Positions 1-8,847 of a DNA stretch of 64,000 bases are shown piece after piece. The DNA is from Alteromonas gracilis. GTDB taxonomy: Bacteria > Pseudomonadota > Gammaproteobacteria > Enterobacterales > Alteromonadaceae. The position numbers and the translations under genes were made by a program. The DNA lies in assembly GCF_002993325.1 (NCBI RefSeq), contig NZ_PVNO01000026.1, positions 124,001 through 188,000 of the forward strand, given 5' to 3'. Under the pieces are notes generated by a model, which did no database searches, was not told where the DNA came from, and worked only from the letters and a program-made list of their open reading frames with translations. Every line of letters starts with the position of its first letter. Within the stretch, counting starts at the first letter, position 1.

Positions 1-305
1 ATAAGCTTACGCTTAATTTCTCTGTACTCTTCATTGATTTGTTTGCGTTCACCCAAAACCGATATGTGGCCTTTATCACTCAACGCTTTCAAGTCAAGGT
101 CGAATTGGGGTAAGTTGAAACTTGAGCTAGCTTTTTCGACCCTCATCGGCTCTTTCGAAAGGCTTTCAGTTACTGCGTTTTCAGCTGATGTTAGTTCTTC
201 ATTTTCTTCGCTTTTGAAGCCTGAAGAATTTTCTATTTTATTCTTTATTTGACCTTCTCGTTCAGCTTTTTGACGCTGCAGAGCTTTTTCAATAGTATTT
301 TTCAT
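1..305 (-). CDS. XrtA-associated tyrosine autokinase, N-terminal part (cut by window edge)
   Basis: Only the first ~101 codons are present, read leftward from the ATG at 305-303; the gene runs off the left edge. The protein begins MKNTIEKALQRQKAER and continues with a charged, low-complexity linker, then a segment (GHISVLGERKQINEEYREIKRKL) typical of the region just before the P-loop kinase domain of CpsD/CapB-type bacterial tyrosine kinases from exopolysaccharide/PEP-CTERM loci. The Walker motifs themselves lie outside the window. The start codon lies directly against the stop of the upstream chain-length determinant gene, as expected for the Wzz/Wzc pair that controls polymer length by phosphorylation. 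The family call is inferred from this N-terminus and the neighbours; without the kinase domain it remains provisional. Confidence 0.75.
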   Translation of the reverse strand, partial: MKNTIEKALQRQKAEREGQIKNKIENSSGFKSEENEELTSAENAVTESLSKEPMRVEKASSSFNLPQFDLDLKALSDKGHISVLGERKQINEEYREIKRKL

Positions 306-1874
306 TTAAAAGAACCTCTCTGCGATATTTATATTCATTACGTCGGCAGCGACAAGTACGCCATAGATCATAACAATTGCGCCTGAGGAGACGAGAAAAA
401 CAAGAAGTTTTCGGTTATTCTTTTTGCTTATTCGCTCTAGTTCCAAATGACTCACCGTTCCCCAGATAGGGTAATCAGATAATCGAAGCAGCTGTTTCGG
501 CCTTATAAGTACTGGGTTTAACTGACTAATTAAAAAGGCTAACCCTATACCTGTACCAAATCCTACAAATAAAACTGCGGTGTAAAGTATGATTCGATGA
601 GGGCCTGAAGGCTTACTCGCTACAAGTGGTGGTTCTATAATTCGAAATTGCAGTTCTTCGGACGACACCTCTGCTCTTCTTGAAAGGTCAGCCGCTTCTC
701 TTCTTCCAAGCAATTCTTCGTACTTTTTCTTCAGAATGTCATAGTCGCGATTGAGTGCTGAAGATTCAGCCTCAATTTGAGGGATAAGGTCAACTTTTGA
801 TTCTAATTCAGCAATCTTTGTTTTTAAATCAGACTCTTTTACCTTCAAAGAAGCGATTTCACTTTGAAGTCGACTCATTTCAAGTCGAATTTCTTGAGTG
901 AGTTCATTCATTGGGCCTTGAATATCACCCTCGGCAGCAGCTAGAAACGCTTCAACTTCTTTCTTCCTAGATGCTTCTAAACTTTCCAGTAGTTGTTTGG
1001 TTTCAATGACATCGGGATGCTTGTCCGTAAATCTTAGTCTCAACCTATCCAGCTCTTCTTCCAAGTTTTTTATACGGTCATCGTAACGAGTTTTTAAAAC
1101 GCTATCCTCTTGATTCGTCACTCCTAAATTTGAAGTCGAAACTTGGTCTTTTATTTGTGAACTTAAAGAATCTACTTGTTCAATTGTTTGACGAATTGAA
1201 AGTTTAGTAACTTCTAACTCTGAATTTAGCGTTTGAAGACGAGAATAGTATGTACCAGAGAGTGGTAGGATGTTGTTGTATTGTCTCTTAAAGTTAGCTA
1301 GACGCTGTTCCGATTCCGATAATCGAGATTCATACTCTGCTATTTGCTCTTCGAGGAATCGACCCGCGGTATCAGTATCTCTCCTATTATTTCCAAGAGA
1401 GCCCTCTACGAACAAGTCTAGTGTTTCTTGAACAACGCGCTGCGCAGTAACGGCATTGGGATGCTCATAACTTATGTTGTAAATATTGTCTCTTCCGGCA
1501 GAACGGAGCTGTATTTGAAATGCCAGTTGCGTAACTAAATCTTCAAACTCCGCCGCAGAGTTAGTCGTTATATCTAAATCGCTTTCCCTCGCGATTATTT
1601 CAACGTTAGAACGGCTAAGTAGAGTTTTTGCCATCATTCGCACTTCGGAATCAGGATCAGTTTGTATCGCTAATCCTTTCAGTAATGGCTGTAAGACCGA
1701 GCGCGTATCCACATAAACCTGAGCCTTTGACGTGTATTGGTCTGGAAGAGAAGCAACTAGTAAGAAGCCTAATGGGCAAATGAGCCACGACGCAATAATA
1801 ACATAGCGTTTCTTAACCCAAACTCCTTTAACTAAATCTAAAAATTGGAGTAAGGTTTGTTGTAAATCTTGCAT
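306..1874 (-). CDS. XrtA-system polysaccharide chain-length determinant (Wzz/GumC-like)
   Basis: A 522-residue inner-membrane co-polymerase that should set exopolysaccharide chain length. A transmembrane segment lies at about residues 23-43 (IIASWLICPLGFLLVA) after a short cytoplasmic tail. A Wzz-type periplasmic domain follows, then long coiled-coil stretches (about 170-410) rich in E, L, K and R. Two hydrophobic segments end the protein (about 425-450 and 490-512). A proline-rich motif ahead of the penultimate segment (IIEPPLVASKPSGPHR) is the usual GumC/Wzz signature. Unlike fused Wzc proteins it has no kinase domain; the kinase is the separate downstream gene. It sits between the Wza-like export gene and the kinase in one minus-strand operon. 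Length and layout match the PEP-CTERM-locus chain-length family. Confidence 0.9.
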   Translation of the reverse strand: MQDLQQTLLQFLDLVKGVWVKKRYVIIASWLICPLGFLLVASLPDQYTSKAQVYVDTRSVLQPLLKGLAIQTDPDSEVRMMAKTLLSRSNVEIIARESDLDITTNSAAEFEDLVTQLAFQIQLRSAGRDNIYNISYEHPNAVTAQRVVQETLDLFVEGSLGNNRRDTDTAGRFLEEQIAEYESRLSESEQRLANFKRQYNNILPLSGTYYSRLQTLNSELEVTKLSIRQTIEQVDSLSSQIKDQVSTSNLGVTNQEDSVLKTRYDDRIKNLEEELDRLRLRFTDKHPDVIETKQLLESLEASRKKEVEAFLAAAEGDIQGPMNELTQEIRLEMSRLQSEIASLKVKESDLKTKIAELESKVDLIPQIEAESSALNRDYDILKKKYEELLGRREAADLSRRAEVSSEELQFRIIEPPLVASKPSGPHRIILYTAVLFVGFGTGIGLAFLISQLNPVLIRPKQLLRLSDYPIWGTVSHLELERISKKNNRKLLVFLVSSGAIVMIYGVLVAADVMNINIAERFF

Positions 1875-1900
1875 TAAATTGTTCCGTTAACTGCTTAGAA

Positions 1901-2533
1901 CTAAAACCATGCTTCTGGAATGATAACGATATCGCCTGGCAAGATGTCGACGTTCTTTGCAATGTCACCATTGCGAATGAGGTCGTCTATGTCCAAGCTG
2001 TATGTTGTTTGCTTACCATCAACTACGCGAACAAGTTTCGCGCCATTACCGTGCGCGAATTCTGTTAAACCACCAACCGCTATCATCAGGTCTAATAAGG
2101 TCATGTGTTCAGTGTAATTGACCGCGCTTGGATTAGTTGCCTCTCCGATTACGCGAACTTGCTCACTTAAAGGTCCAGAGAAATTGTTGACACTCACAGT
2201 TACACGGGGGCTGTTAATAAATGTAGAAAGCTGCTCTTCAATTTCGCGCGCAAGCATTGAGGGCGTTTTGCCCGCAACATCAATATCTTCAACTAATGAG
2301 GTCGTGACCTTTCCATCAGGGCGAACTACAAATTGACCTGATACTTCGGGGTTTCTCCATACGAAAATAGTTAATGTATCACCTGGACCAATCAAATATT
2401 GATATTGGTTTACATCAGTGGTGAGAGACGGACGGGTTGTAGCTTGTGGCAATGACGAACTAGTAGAACACCCAACTATCGAGGTTCCCACTATTGCTGT
2501 AGCTACATAGCAAAACGACTTAAAGCGATACAT
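1901..2533 (-). CDS. XrtA-system polysaccharide export lipoprotein (Wza-like)
   Basis: A 210-residue outer-membrane export lipoprotein. A lipoprotein signal peptide ends in the lipobox IVGC with Cys22 as the probable lipidated residue. The polysaccharide-export domain follows (about 45-125; YLIGPGDTLTIFVWRNPE is diagnostic), then one SLBB-type domain (about 127-200; RVIGEATNP and the LLDLMIAVGGLT helix). It is shorter than enterobacterial Wza (about 380 aa) and matches the single-SLBB exporters found in exosortase loci. It is the first gene of the minus-strand group and diverges from the sugar-transferase gene across about 150 bp that must hold both promoters. The ATG lies at 2533-2531. Confidence 0.92.
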   Translation of the reverse strand: MYRFKSFCYVATAIVGTSIVGCSTSSSLPQATTRPSLTTDVNQYQYLIGPGDTLTIFVWRNPEVSGQFVVRPDGKVTTSLVEDIDVAGKTPSMLAREIEEQLSTFINSPRVTVSVNNFSGPLSEQVRVIGEATNPSAVNYTEHMTLLDLMIAVGGLTEFAHGNGAKLVRVVDGKQTTYSLDIDDLIRNGDIAKNVDILPGDIVIIPEAWF

Positions 2534-2582
2534 AAGAGATCATCCTACACTCATTATGGTTAATTTTTAGCGTACTTTTTTG

Positions 2583-2610
2583 TTTACCCTACGGGAATTG
2601 ACACTATAAT
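2583..2610 (+). promoter_or_regulatory. Candidate sigma-70 promoter of the plus-strand EPS operon
   Basis: A perfect TATAAT at 2605-2610 is preceded, after 16 bp, by TTTACC at 2583-2588 (four of six matches to the -35 consensus). The predicted start near 2617 would leave a leader of about 68 nt before the GTG at 2685. A second -35-like TTGACA at 2598-2603 overlaps the -10 box but lacks a good -10 of its own. The prediction is from sequence alone. Confidence 0.5.
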
Positions 2611-2684
2611 GCCAACATCAATTCTAGTCTATTAGAATAAATCCCTTTATGATGGGTTTTAAAAAGTAGTTTGAGGGGGCCAGG

Positions 2685-4097
2685 GTGGCATTAAACAAGC
2701 GAAATCAAAATAAACGCTCGAATATATTAGTTATAAGTGAAGCATTACTTATTGCTTACATCGGGTACATCACCCACTTCATACTAACGCAAATTGGGCT
2801 ATCATCCCAAGTCTCTATCGAAAAACTTGTTATCAATACTGGTCTATTAACTATCTCAATTCTTTTGTGTTCACTCTCGGTGGGTCTCTATGAGGCGAAG
2901 CTCCGTGAAACCTTCAGAGGTATTATCCGACGAATCTTTGTAAGTGTTGGATTAAGTTATTTCTTAGTAGAGGTGGTGAGTAGAGCATTATTTGATGGAT
3001 TACTCATGGGGAGCTATTTCCTCCCTGCTTCAGTGTGCGCAATCATTATAACACTCGTTGTTTTCAGATATTTCACGAATCGTCTAGGTTTGTTAGGTTT
3101 GGGAAAGGTGAGGATAGTAGTTTTGGGGGCAGGGGAGCGGGCGTCGATAATTGAAAAAAGAATGCGTCGTGATGTTGACCGTATTGGCTTTGAGTTAGTC
3201 GGCTTTGTCCCTATTCCAGGAGATAATCGAGAAGATGGCATACGAAAAGAAAAAATAATTCATGTGAAGGTAGACGAGAATTTTCAGCAATTTATTACAG
3301 ATAATGAGATTGAAGAAATCGTTATAGCGTGCGATCAACGACGCGGTACTTTGCCAGTTGAAGTACTGTTCGATTGTCGACTACGCGGCATTGAGGTTAC
3401 CGAGCTACTTGATTTTATGGAACGTGAAACCGGTCAAATAGTCGTGAATCTTATGTACCCTAGTTGGGTTATTTACTCTAACGGGTTTAAGAGCCAAAAC
3501 TATTTACGTGATGCCTTAGATTATACAGTTAATGCGATGCTAGCCTTCATCATATTCTTTTTTGTGTGGCCTATTATGCTCGCTACCGCGATTATCATTT
3601 ACCTTGATGATGGGCGGCGAACTGGGGTTTCTGTCCTCTATAAACAAGAACGAGTAGGGCTGAACGGACAACTTTTTAAAATACTTAAATTTCGAAGTAT
3701 GCGTCCTGACGCCGAGAAAGATGGCGCTAAGTGGGCAAGTAAGAACGACGACCGAGTTACGCGGATAGGGCATTTTATTCGCAAATATCGAATAGACGAA
3801 CTCCCACAACTGCTTAACGTTTTTAAAGGGGAAATGTCGTTCATCGGGCCACGACCAGAAAGGCCGCAATTCGTGGAGCAATTGGTTAGAGAAGTACCGT
3901 ATTACAATCAACGACATAACGTGAAGCCTGGTTTGGCAGGATGGGCACAACTAAACTATCCCTATGGAGCAAGTGTCGAAGACTCAATGGAAAAACTTAA
4001 ATTTGATTTGTATTACGTAAAGCATCAGAGTTTATTGTTAGATATCCTCATACTTATTAGAACAGTGGAAGTTGTATTGTTCGGCAAAGGAAGATAA
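2685..4097 (+). CDS. Undecaprenyl-phosphate sugar phosphotransferase (initiating enzyme)
   Basis: A 470-residue membrane enzyme that should transfer the first sugar-1-phosphate to undecaprenyl phosphate and so start repeat-unit assembly. Four to five hydrophobic segments fill about residues 12-135. A nucleotide-binding-like domain follows (about 140-265; IVVLGAGERA). The C-terminal bacterial sugar transferase domain starts at a membrane segment near 280 and contains YKQERVG, LKFRSM, the RIDELPQLLNVF motif with the catalytic Asp-Glu pair, and FIGPRPE. The start is GTG at 2685, preceded by the GAGGGG Shine-Dalgarno at 2673-2678. It is first in the plus-strand series, directly before the exosortase, the usual position of the EpsB-type transferase in XrtA loci. 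The transferred sugar cannot be read from sequence. Confidence 0.93.
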   Translation: MALNKRNQNKRSNILVISEALLIAYIGYITHFILTQIGLSSQVSIEKLVINTGLLTISILLCSLSVGLYEAKLRETFRGIIRRIFVSVGLSYFLVEVVSRALFDGLLMGSYFLPASVCAIIITLVVFRYFTNRLGLLGLGKVRIVVLGAGERASIIEKRMRRDVDRIGFELVGFVPIPGDNREDGIRKEKIIHVKVDENFQQFITDNEIEEIVIACDQRRGTLPVEVLFDCRLRGIEVTELLDFMERETGQIVVNLMYPSWVIYSNGFKSQNYLRDALDYTVNAMLAFIIFFFVWPIMLATAIIIYLDDGRRTGVSVLYKQERVGLNGQLFKILKFRSMRPDAEKDGAKWASKNDDRVTRIGHFIRKYRIDELPQLLNVFKGEMSFIGPRPERPQFVEQLVREVPYYNQRHNVKPGLAGWAQLNYPYGASVEDSMEKLKFDLYYVKHQSLLLDILILIRTVEVVLFGKGR

Positions 4098-4127
4098 CTG
4101 CATTTAACACGAAGTAGAGTAGTAGCA

Positions 4128-5492
4128 ATGGAATTAAGGGTGCACAGTCGTTTTTGGATATTACTAGCGATCACTGTAGTTTGGAGTGTAGTAAACTATC
4201 CAATTATGGGGTCTCTATGGACATACAGTTTTGACGATGGCACGTACTCTCATGCGTATCTTGTGCCCTTTATTGTTATTTATCTTTTTCACATTCTAGA
4301 ACAAGAAAACCGTGTATCATATCGAGATAAGCTCAGTATAACGTGGAGCATGCTAGCAGTTGCGATAGGCTTTGGGCTAGTTCTAGCTACGTGGTCGCAA
4401 ATTAGTCTGCTTTATTGGGCCGCGTCTTTGCTGGCTCTGTTTGCTTTAGTTTTTTGTATATTTAGATTTAACATATCTACTTTTTTTCCATTCGCGTTTT
4501 TAGTTTTCATTTTTCCCTTTTGGGGCGCACTCGCTTCCCCTCTCCAGAGTTTGTCGGTATACGTTGTAAGCGCGCTCATGAGCCTAACAAGTATACCCGT
4601 ATATGTAGAAAATGAATTTGTTACCATTCCGGCAGGCGTTTTTGAAATCGCCGAAGGTTGCAGTGGTTTGCGTTACGTTATTGTTTCCGCCGCCATAAGT
4701 AGTCTTTATGTGTTTTTGTATTTAAAGACAATGCGCTCGGCACTTATATTTACAACAGTTGCGTTAGTTGGGGCATTAGTAACCAACTGGTTGAGGATTG
4801 TAGCGCTTATCGTGATTGGTCATGAGACAGAAATGCAAAGTAGTCTTATGACTGATCACAACAATTTCGGTTGGTATATTTATGTTCCTGTCGCTATCTT
4901 TCAGTTTTATATTGGAAGGAAACTGGAAGATAGAGAATCTGACATTCTTGAAATAAACGAAAAAGTAATTAAACCACATAGCTCATTACTCCCTTTGAAA
5001 AATGTTGTTGCAACTGCCATTATTGGGGTTATCCTTTCTTCGTCTGTCGCAATGTCATCTGCTCAGCATAACAGTCAAGATACTTGCGCAAGCCAGCCGC
5101 TCCCTATTTTACCTGAAATACATAATGCTGAACTGGTTTGTACAGATAAATCAAATGACGTTGCTTCTGCAAACTTTTATTTCTATGGCACATCCTTTGA
5201 CAGTAAAGCCTCTTATTACCTTAATGACCCTTTGCCCACAGGCTTCACTGCGCTTAACGTGACTAAAAATGAAAACTGGAATTTGCTTGAAGCGAAAAAT
5301 AATAAGGGTGAAAGGTTCCTTATTGCTTATCGTTACGGTACAGATTTCGGACACTACTTATCTCCACTATCTCTAAAAAAAGCGCGTTTGCTCAACGCCT
5401 TTAGTGCTAATACGTCGTCGAATATCCAGTGGAAACTTACCCGTTGTAAAAACACATGCAATAAAATGGATGTGGAAAGAGTTTCCCTGTGA
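4128..5492 (+). CDS. xrtA: Exosortase A (XrtA/EpsH) with EpsI-like C-terminal domain
   Basis: A polytopic cysteine transpeptidase-like enzyme that recognises PEP-CTERM sorting signals. About eight membrane segments span residues 8-265. The three catalytic residues of the family are visible: Cys178 in EGCSGLRY, Arg223 in TNWLRI and His244 in DHNNFGW. After another hydrophobic segment (about 291-310) comes a soluble tail of about 140 residues resembling the EpsI domain that is fused to or adjacent to many exosortases. Two cysteine pairs near its ends (CASQ, VCTD; RCKNTC) could form periplasmic disulfides. Its stop overlaps the next GTG by four bases. The expected substrate, a PEP-CTERM protein, is encoded at 28706-29599. 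Confidence 0.94.
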   Translation: MELRVHSRFWILLAITVVWSVVNYPIMGSLWTYSFDDGTYSHAYLVPFIVIYLFHILEQENRVSYRDKLSITWSMLAVAIGFGLVLATWSQISLLYWAASLLALFALVFCIFRFNISTFFPFAFLVFIFPFWGALASPLQSLSVYVVSALMSLTSIPVYVENEFVTIPAGVFEIAEGCSGLRYVIVSAAISSLYVFLYLKTMRSALIFTTVALVGALVTNWLRIVALIVIGHETEMQSSLMTDHNNFGWYIYVPVAIFQFYIGRKLEDRESDILEINEKVIKPHSSLLPLKNVVATAIIGVILSSSVAMSSAQHNSQDTCASQPLPILPEIHNAELVCTDKSNDVASANFYFYGTSFDSKASYYLNDPLPTGFTALNVTKNENWNLLEAKNNKGERFLIAYRYGTDFGHYLSPLSLKKARLLNAFSANTSSNIQWKLTRCKNTCNKMDVERVSL

Positions 5493-6583
5493 CAGCGCTT
5501 AATCGTATCTTGGTGATAACTGACCTTGACGGACTACATTCTATTCGAGAAAACTGGCTGAAACTTGAAGAGGTAGCCTTATTTAAAAATCTCTTTAACA
5601 GCTATGATTGGGTAGATACATGGGCTAGGCATTACGCCCACTATATAGAAAGGTTGTTGATTTTCACGTATTGGCGTGAAGGCGAACTGTGTAGTATTTT
5701 GCCTTTATATATAAATACTTCAAACGCTACTACGGCATACTATATTAGTAGCTTTGAGCCATCGCATATTGAGACATGTAGTGAAGCTCAAGATTTCATG
5801 TCACTTTCTGTAGACACCTTGCCACCAGTAAGAATGTTCAAGCACCACTTAGTAGAGCAAGGGATCAACAACATCAAAATGAGTAACCTTTCTCCACGCT
5901 CACTCTTTCTCAGTTGGGCAAGTGAGTTGCCAGGCTTTCGAGAAGTAACAAAAGAGCGTGTACGATTCTACATCCCCTTGCTCACTGGAATGGAAAAGTT
6001 AAACAAAAAAACGCGAAGGTATCGTAAGGCTGCCACTAAAATAGGAATGAACATACGAAAAGTATCTCATATGGAAGAGTTAGAAGTGGTGTTTTCTGCA
6101 CTAACAAAACTAAATAGCGAGCGTTGGATTGCCAAAGGACAGCCCGCTATTTTCGTTGAAAAGACATTTACCGATTTTCACAAAGATATTGCTAGAAAGT
6201 TGCTAATGAGCAACAAGTTATCGCTTTATTATCTCTACAAACAAAATAACATAGTCGCAGTCAATTACAGTATTGTCTCTGGAAATTCACTCATTTTTTA
6301 TCAAAGTGGAAACAATACGTCTTTCAGACCAAATATCTCGCCTGGAATTATACTTCACTATGCGCAAGCAATCGAAGCTCAGAATCAAGGTAAGGACATG
6401 TACGACTTTATGTCTTCAAGCAGTGCAAGTGAGTACAAGTCGAAATTGACCGATACCAAGGAAGATGTTGTGTCATTTGCTTTATATATAAGCCCTTTGA
6501 GTTTTTTCAAAAGTAGACTTTTAGAAACTATAAGAACCATAAAAAGGTGGGGAGTAAGTAGTGTCAAACCATCCCACAGCTAA
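5489..6583 (+). CDS. FemAB/CelD-like GNAT acyltransferase of the EPS locus
   Basis: A 364-residue protein of the GNAT-fold BcsL/CelD and FemAB-related group. The N-terminal part (EENWLKLEEVALFKNLFNSYDWVDTWARHY type pattern) and the central acyltransferase core (about 165-320, with LNSERWIAKGQPAIF and YYLYKQNNIVAVNYSI) match such proteins, which recur directly next to exosortase genes. No signal peptide or membrane segment is obvious, so it should act in the cytoplasm, probably acylating a sugar or lipid-linked intermediate. Translation starts at a GTG overlapping the exosortase stop (GTGA), implying coupling. Its own 3' end overlaps the next gene by 23 bp. Substrate and acyl donor are unknown. 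Confidence 0.75.
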   Translation: MTALNRILVITDLDGLHSIRENWLKLEEVALFKNLFNSYDWVDTWARHYAHYIERLLIFTYWREGELCSILPLYINTSNATTAYYISSFEPSHIETCSEAQDFMSLSVDTLPPVRMFKHHLVEQGINNIKMSNLSPRSLFLSWASELPGFREVTKERVRFYIPLLTGMEKLNKKTRRYRKAATKIGMNIRKVSHMEELEVVFSALTKLNSERWIAKGQPAIFVEKTFTDFHKDIARKLLMSNKLSLYYLYKQNNIVAVNYSIVSGNSLIFYQSGNNTSFRPNISPGIILHYAQAIEAQNQGKDMYDFMSSSSASEYKSKLTDTKEDVVSFALYISPLSFFKSRLLETIRTIKRWGVSSVKPSHS

Positions 6584-7907
6584 AAGAGCATTTGGTCAGC
6601 CTGATACGCACTCTGGTGCTGCGCTAGGGTATTTTCTGCTTTGCGTCTACACCGCGTTGGTATTAATACGTCCACATGAGTGGCCCGTTCTTAATATACA
6701 GTTTCCAATTTTGCGCACAGTGTTAATTGCTACGTTTTGTGTATATCTCATATCACTAAGACCTAAAATATGGAACACACAGTGCACTATTTTAGTTCTG
6801 ATGTTTTTCGCCATGTTAATGTCTGAAGTTAGGGCATTTCGCTATTTTTCAGACTTGTCCTTAGTTATTGATTGGATCAATTCAAATACTATACCTTTCA
6901 TACTCTATCTGGGGTTTTTGAGCACTATTGCTCGTCAAAAGATAATACTATTAATATCGGTTGCGGCATGCCTAGTAATGACTCAGCATGCTTATATTCA
7001 AGTGAATGACCCTTTTGGGCAAGGTTGGGCAGAGTCAGTTATTTATCGAAATGATGGCCCCACAGAGATGATGCAAGCCAGATACATTGGCATATTTAAC
7101 GACCCAAATGATATGGGAATGTTTCTTGTTATGAATATTCCCATTGCAGTTTTCTTTTTAACCAATGCAAAAAGAAAACTAATAAAGCTACTGTGGTGTG
7201 GTGTGCTGGCTGCATTATTTTTAGGGATCTACTGGACTGGTAGCCGAGGCTCTTTAGTGGGTTTAATGGCGGTATTGTTCTCATTTTTCTATTTGCGATT
7301 TGGTAAAGTGAAATCGTTAGTACTGGCCGGATTATCAATCCCAGCCTTACTCGTTATTATGGGATCATTTCGTTCTATTAGTAAAGACGATGAAAGCTCA
7401 ATGCAGCGCCTTACTGCATGGTATGAAGGAATACAAATGCTCGGTCATAGACCATTATTTGGGTTCGGGAAAGGGCGTTTTTTAGAGTACCACCCGAAAG
7501 TAGCACACAACTCTTTTGTTACCATAATGGCAGAATTAGGTTCTATTGGATATATCCTTTGGATGACATTCTTATTCTTGTGTTTTTTCATGCTTTTCAA
7601 AGTAGTAAAGCTAAAAACTCAAATAGCAAACCCGTGCGATAAACTACAACAAGAGATTTTATTGGCAACTTATTTGGTTATTGCGTTAATAGGTTATTGT
7701 GCTACTGCTTTTTTTATTAGCAGAAGTTTTATAATGTTTTTGTATATTTTCGCAGCAATGTCTGCTGCTTGCTTTGTTAGATGTTCAAATCTTGTGAGTA
7801 GAGGTACGCTCCAAGTTTCAGGAAACGATATATTTAGATTGATGGCGTTAAGCGCTGTTAGTTTACTCGTACTGTGCCAATTAATAATAATTCTCCTCAA
7901 AATTTAA
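6561..7907 (+). CDS. O-antigen ligase / Wzy-like polymerase, exosortase-associated type
   Basis: A 448-residue polytopic protein with about ten to twelve membrane segments and the Wzy_C/O-antigen-ligase signature: TGSRGSLVGL (about 223-232), then a periplasmic loop with GHRPLFGFGKGRF and the HNSFV motif (about 313-317) used by ligases and polymerases. It should either polymerise the lipid-linked repeat units or ligate them to an acceptor. Its position three genes after the initiating transferase and two after XrtA fits the O-glycosylation-ligase-like protein of exosortase A loci. The start is GTG at 6561 with GGTGGGGAG upstream, inside the end of the previous gene. Polymerase and ligase roles cannot be separated by sequence. 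Confidence 0.85.
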   Translation: MSNHPTAKRAFGQPDTHSGAALGYFLLCVYTALVLIRPHEWPVLNIQFPILRTVLIATFCVYLISLRPKIWNTQCTILVLMFFAMLMSEVRAFRYFSDLSLVIDWINSNTIPFILYLGFLSTIARQKIILLISVAACLVMTQHAYIQVNDPFGQGWAESVIYRNDGPTEMMQARYIGIFNDPNDMGMFLVMNIPIAVFFLTNAKRKLIKLLWCGVLAALFLGIYWTGSRGSLVGLMAVLFSFFYLRFGKVKSLVLAGLSIPALLVIMGSFRSISKDDESSMQRLTAWYEGIQMLGHRPLFGFGKGRFLEYHPKVAHNSFVTIMAELGSIGYILWMTFLFLCFFMLFKVVKLKTQIANPCDKLQQEILLATYLVIALIGYCATAFFISRSFIMFLYIFAAMSAACFVRCSNLVSRGTLQVSGNDIFRLMALSAVSLLVLCQLIIILLKI

Positions 7908-7924
7908 TAAAAAGGGTCTGCTAG

Positions 7925-8845
7925 GTGAGTATAGTTGAAGCAAGTGTCATCGTTGCTGTTTATAACGGCGAGAAAACGCTGTCTAAAACCATAGAGAGTA
8001 TCCTCAATCAAACTTACACTAATTTTGAACTCATCCTTGTCGACGACGGCTCTTCAGATGGCTCAGCAGCATTAATTGAGCGGTATTTAGGTGATGAGCG
8101 AGTCAAGTACTACAAGAAAGAGAATGGTGGCGTAGCGTCGGCCAGAAACTTTGGTATAGAAAAAGCCAATGGAAGGTTTATTGGGTTTTGCGATCAAGAT
8201 GACCAATGGCTTCCGGAGAAATTAAGCAAACAACTGCCCTTGTTCAATGATAACGACGTTGGGTTGGTTTATAGCTGGGTAAATGTCGATACGCTTGGTG
8301 TTTTGACAAAAAGCACGCCAGAATATTCAGGTGACTGTTTCGAGGCTCTTCTCAATCGAAATTTTATCTCGTGCTGTTCCGCTATGGTCCGAAAAAGCTG
8401 TATCGAAAAAGTCGGTGGCTTGGAGGAAAGCCGCGCGTTACACGGTGTTGATGACAGGCATTTATGGTTGAAAGTTGCACGAATTGCAAAGCTTGCAGTG
8501 GTTAAAGAGCCGCTAGCCGTGTACTTTATTCACGGTGAGAACTACTCGCTAAATGAAGCGAAAATGCTTGAAGCAGACCTTTTGTGTATTGATATGATTG
8601 AAAACACCGAAGGGTTAGACAGCCAGCAAAAAAAGTTATGTAAATTGGGGCGGTATAATATTTACAAGCACTATGCACACAACTTCTTTTACCAGAACGA
8701 CACAACGAACGTTGCTAAGTGTTTGTTTTCTGCATGGCGCATTAAGCCGTGGCATTTAGAGTTATTACTCGCCAGTACGGCGGCATTTCTCACCGTGCCT
8801 GTAGTCCTCAAGAAAATAAAACAAATAAGAAAGCGAGCGAAATAA
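7925..8845 (+). CDS. Family 2 glycosyltransferase
   Basis: A 306-residue GT-A fold glycosyltransferase. The N-terminus shows the GT2 hallmark (ASVIVAVYNGEKTLSKTIESIL), the nucleotide-binding DDGSSDGS near residues 40-47, and a CDQDDQW acidic motif (about 89-95) for metal and sugar nucleotide. A GVDDRHLW segment (about 178-185) resembles the catalytic-base region. A hydrophobic helix near the C-terminus (LLLASTAAFLTVPVVL) may attach it to the membrane. The start is GTG at 7925 with AAAAGGG upstream. The sulfotransferase gene follows after two bases, so the two are probably co-translated. Donor and acceptor sugars are not predictable. Confidence 0.9.
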   Translation: MSIVEASVIVAVYNGEKTLSKTIESILNQTYTNFELILVDDGSSDGSAALIERYLGDERVKYYKKENGGVASARNFGIEKANGRFIGFCDQDDQWLPEKLSKQLPLFNDNDVGLVYSWVNVDTLGVLTKSTPEYSGDCFEALLNRNFISCCSAMVRKSCIEKVGGLEESRALHGVDDRHLWLKVARIAKLAVVKEPLAVYFIHGENYSLNEAKMLEADLLCIDMIENTEGLDSQQKKLCKLGRYNIYKHYAHNFFYQNDTTNVAKCLFSAWRIKPWHLELLLASTAAFLTVPVVLKKIKQIRKRAK

Positions 8846-8847
8846 AT

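Noticed and set aside
2534..2684. JUMPstart/ops element upstream of the EPS operon
   Set aside because: No GGCGGTAG-like sequence is present in the divergent gap.
3540..3950. 136-residue minus-strand frame inside the sugar transferase gene
   Set aside because: Antisense shadow of the catalytic domain; no family pattern.
8749..8847. Longer N-terminus for the sulfotransferase
   Set aside because: It overlaps the previous gene by about 100 bp; the family motif starts just after the ATG at 8848.
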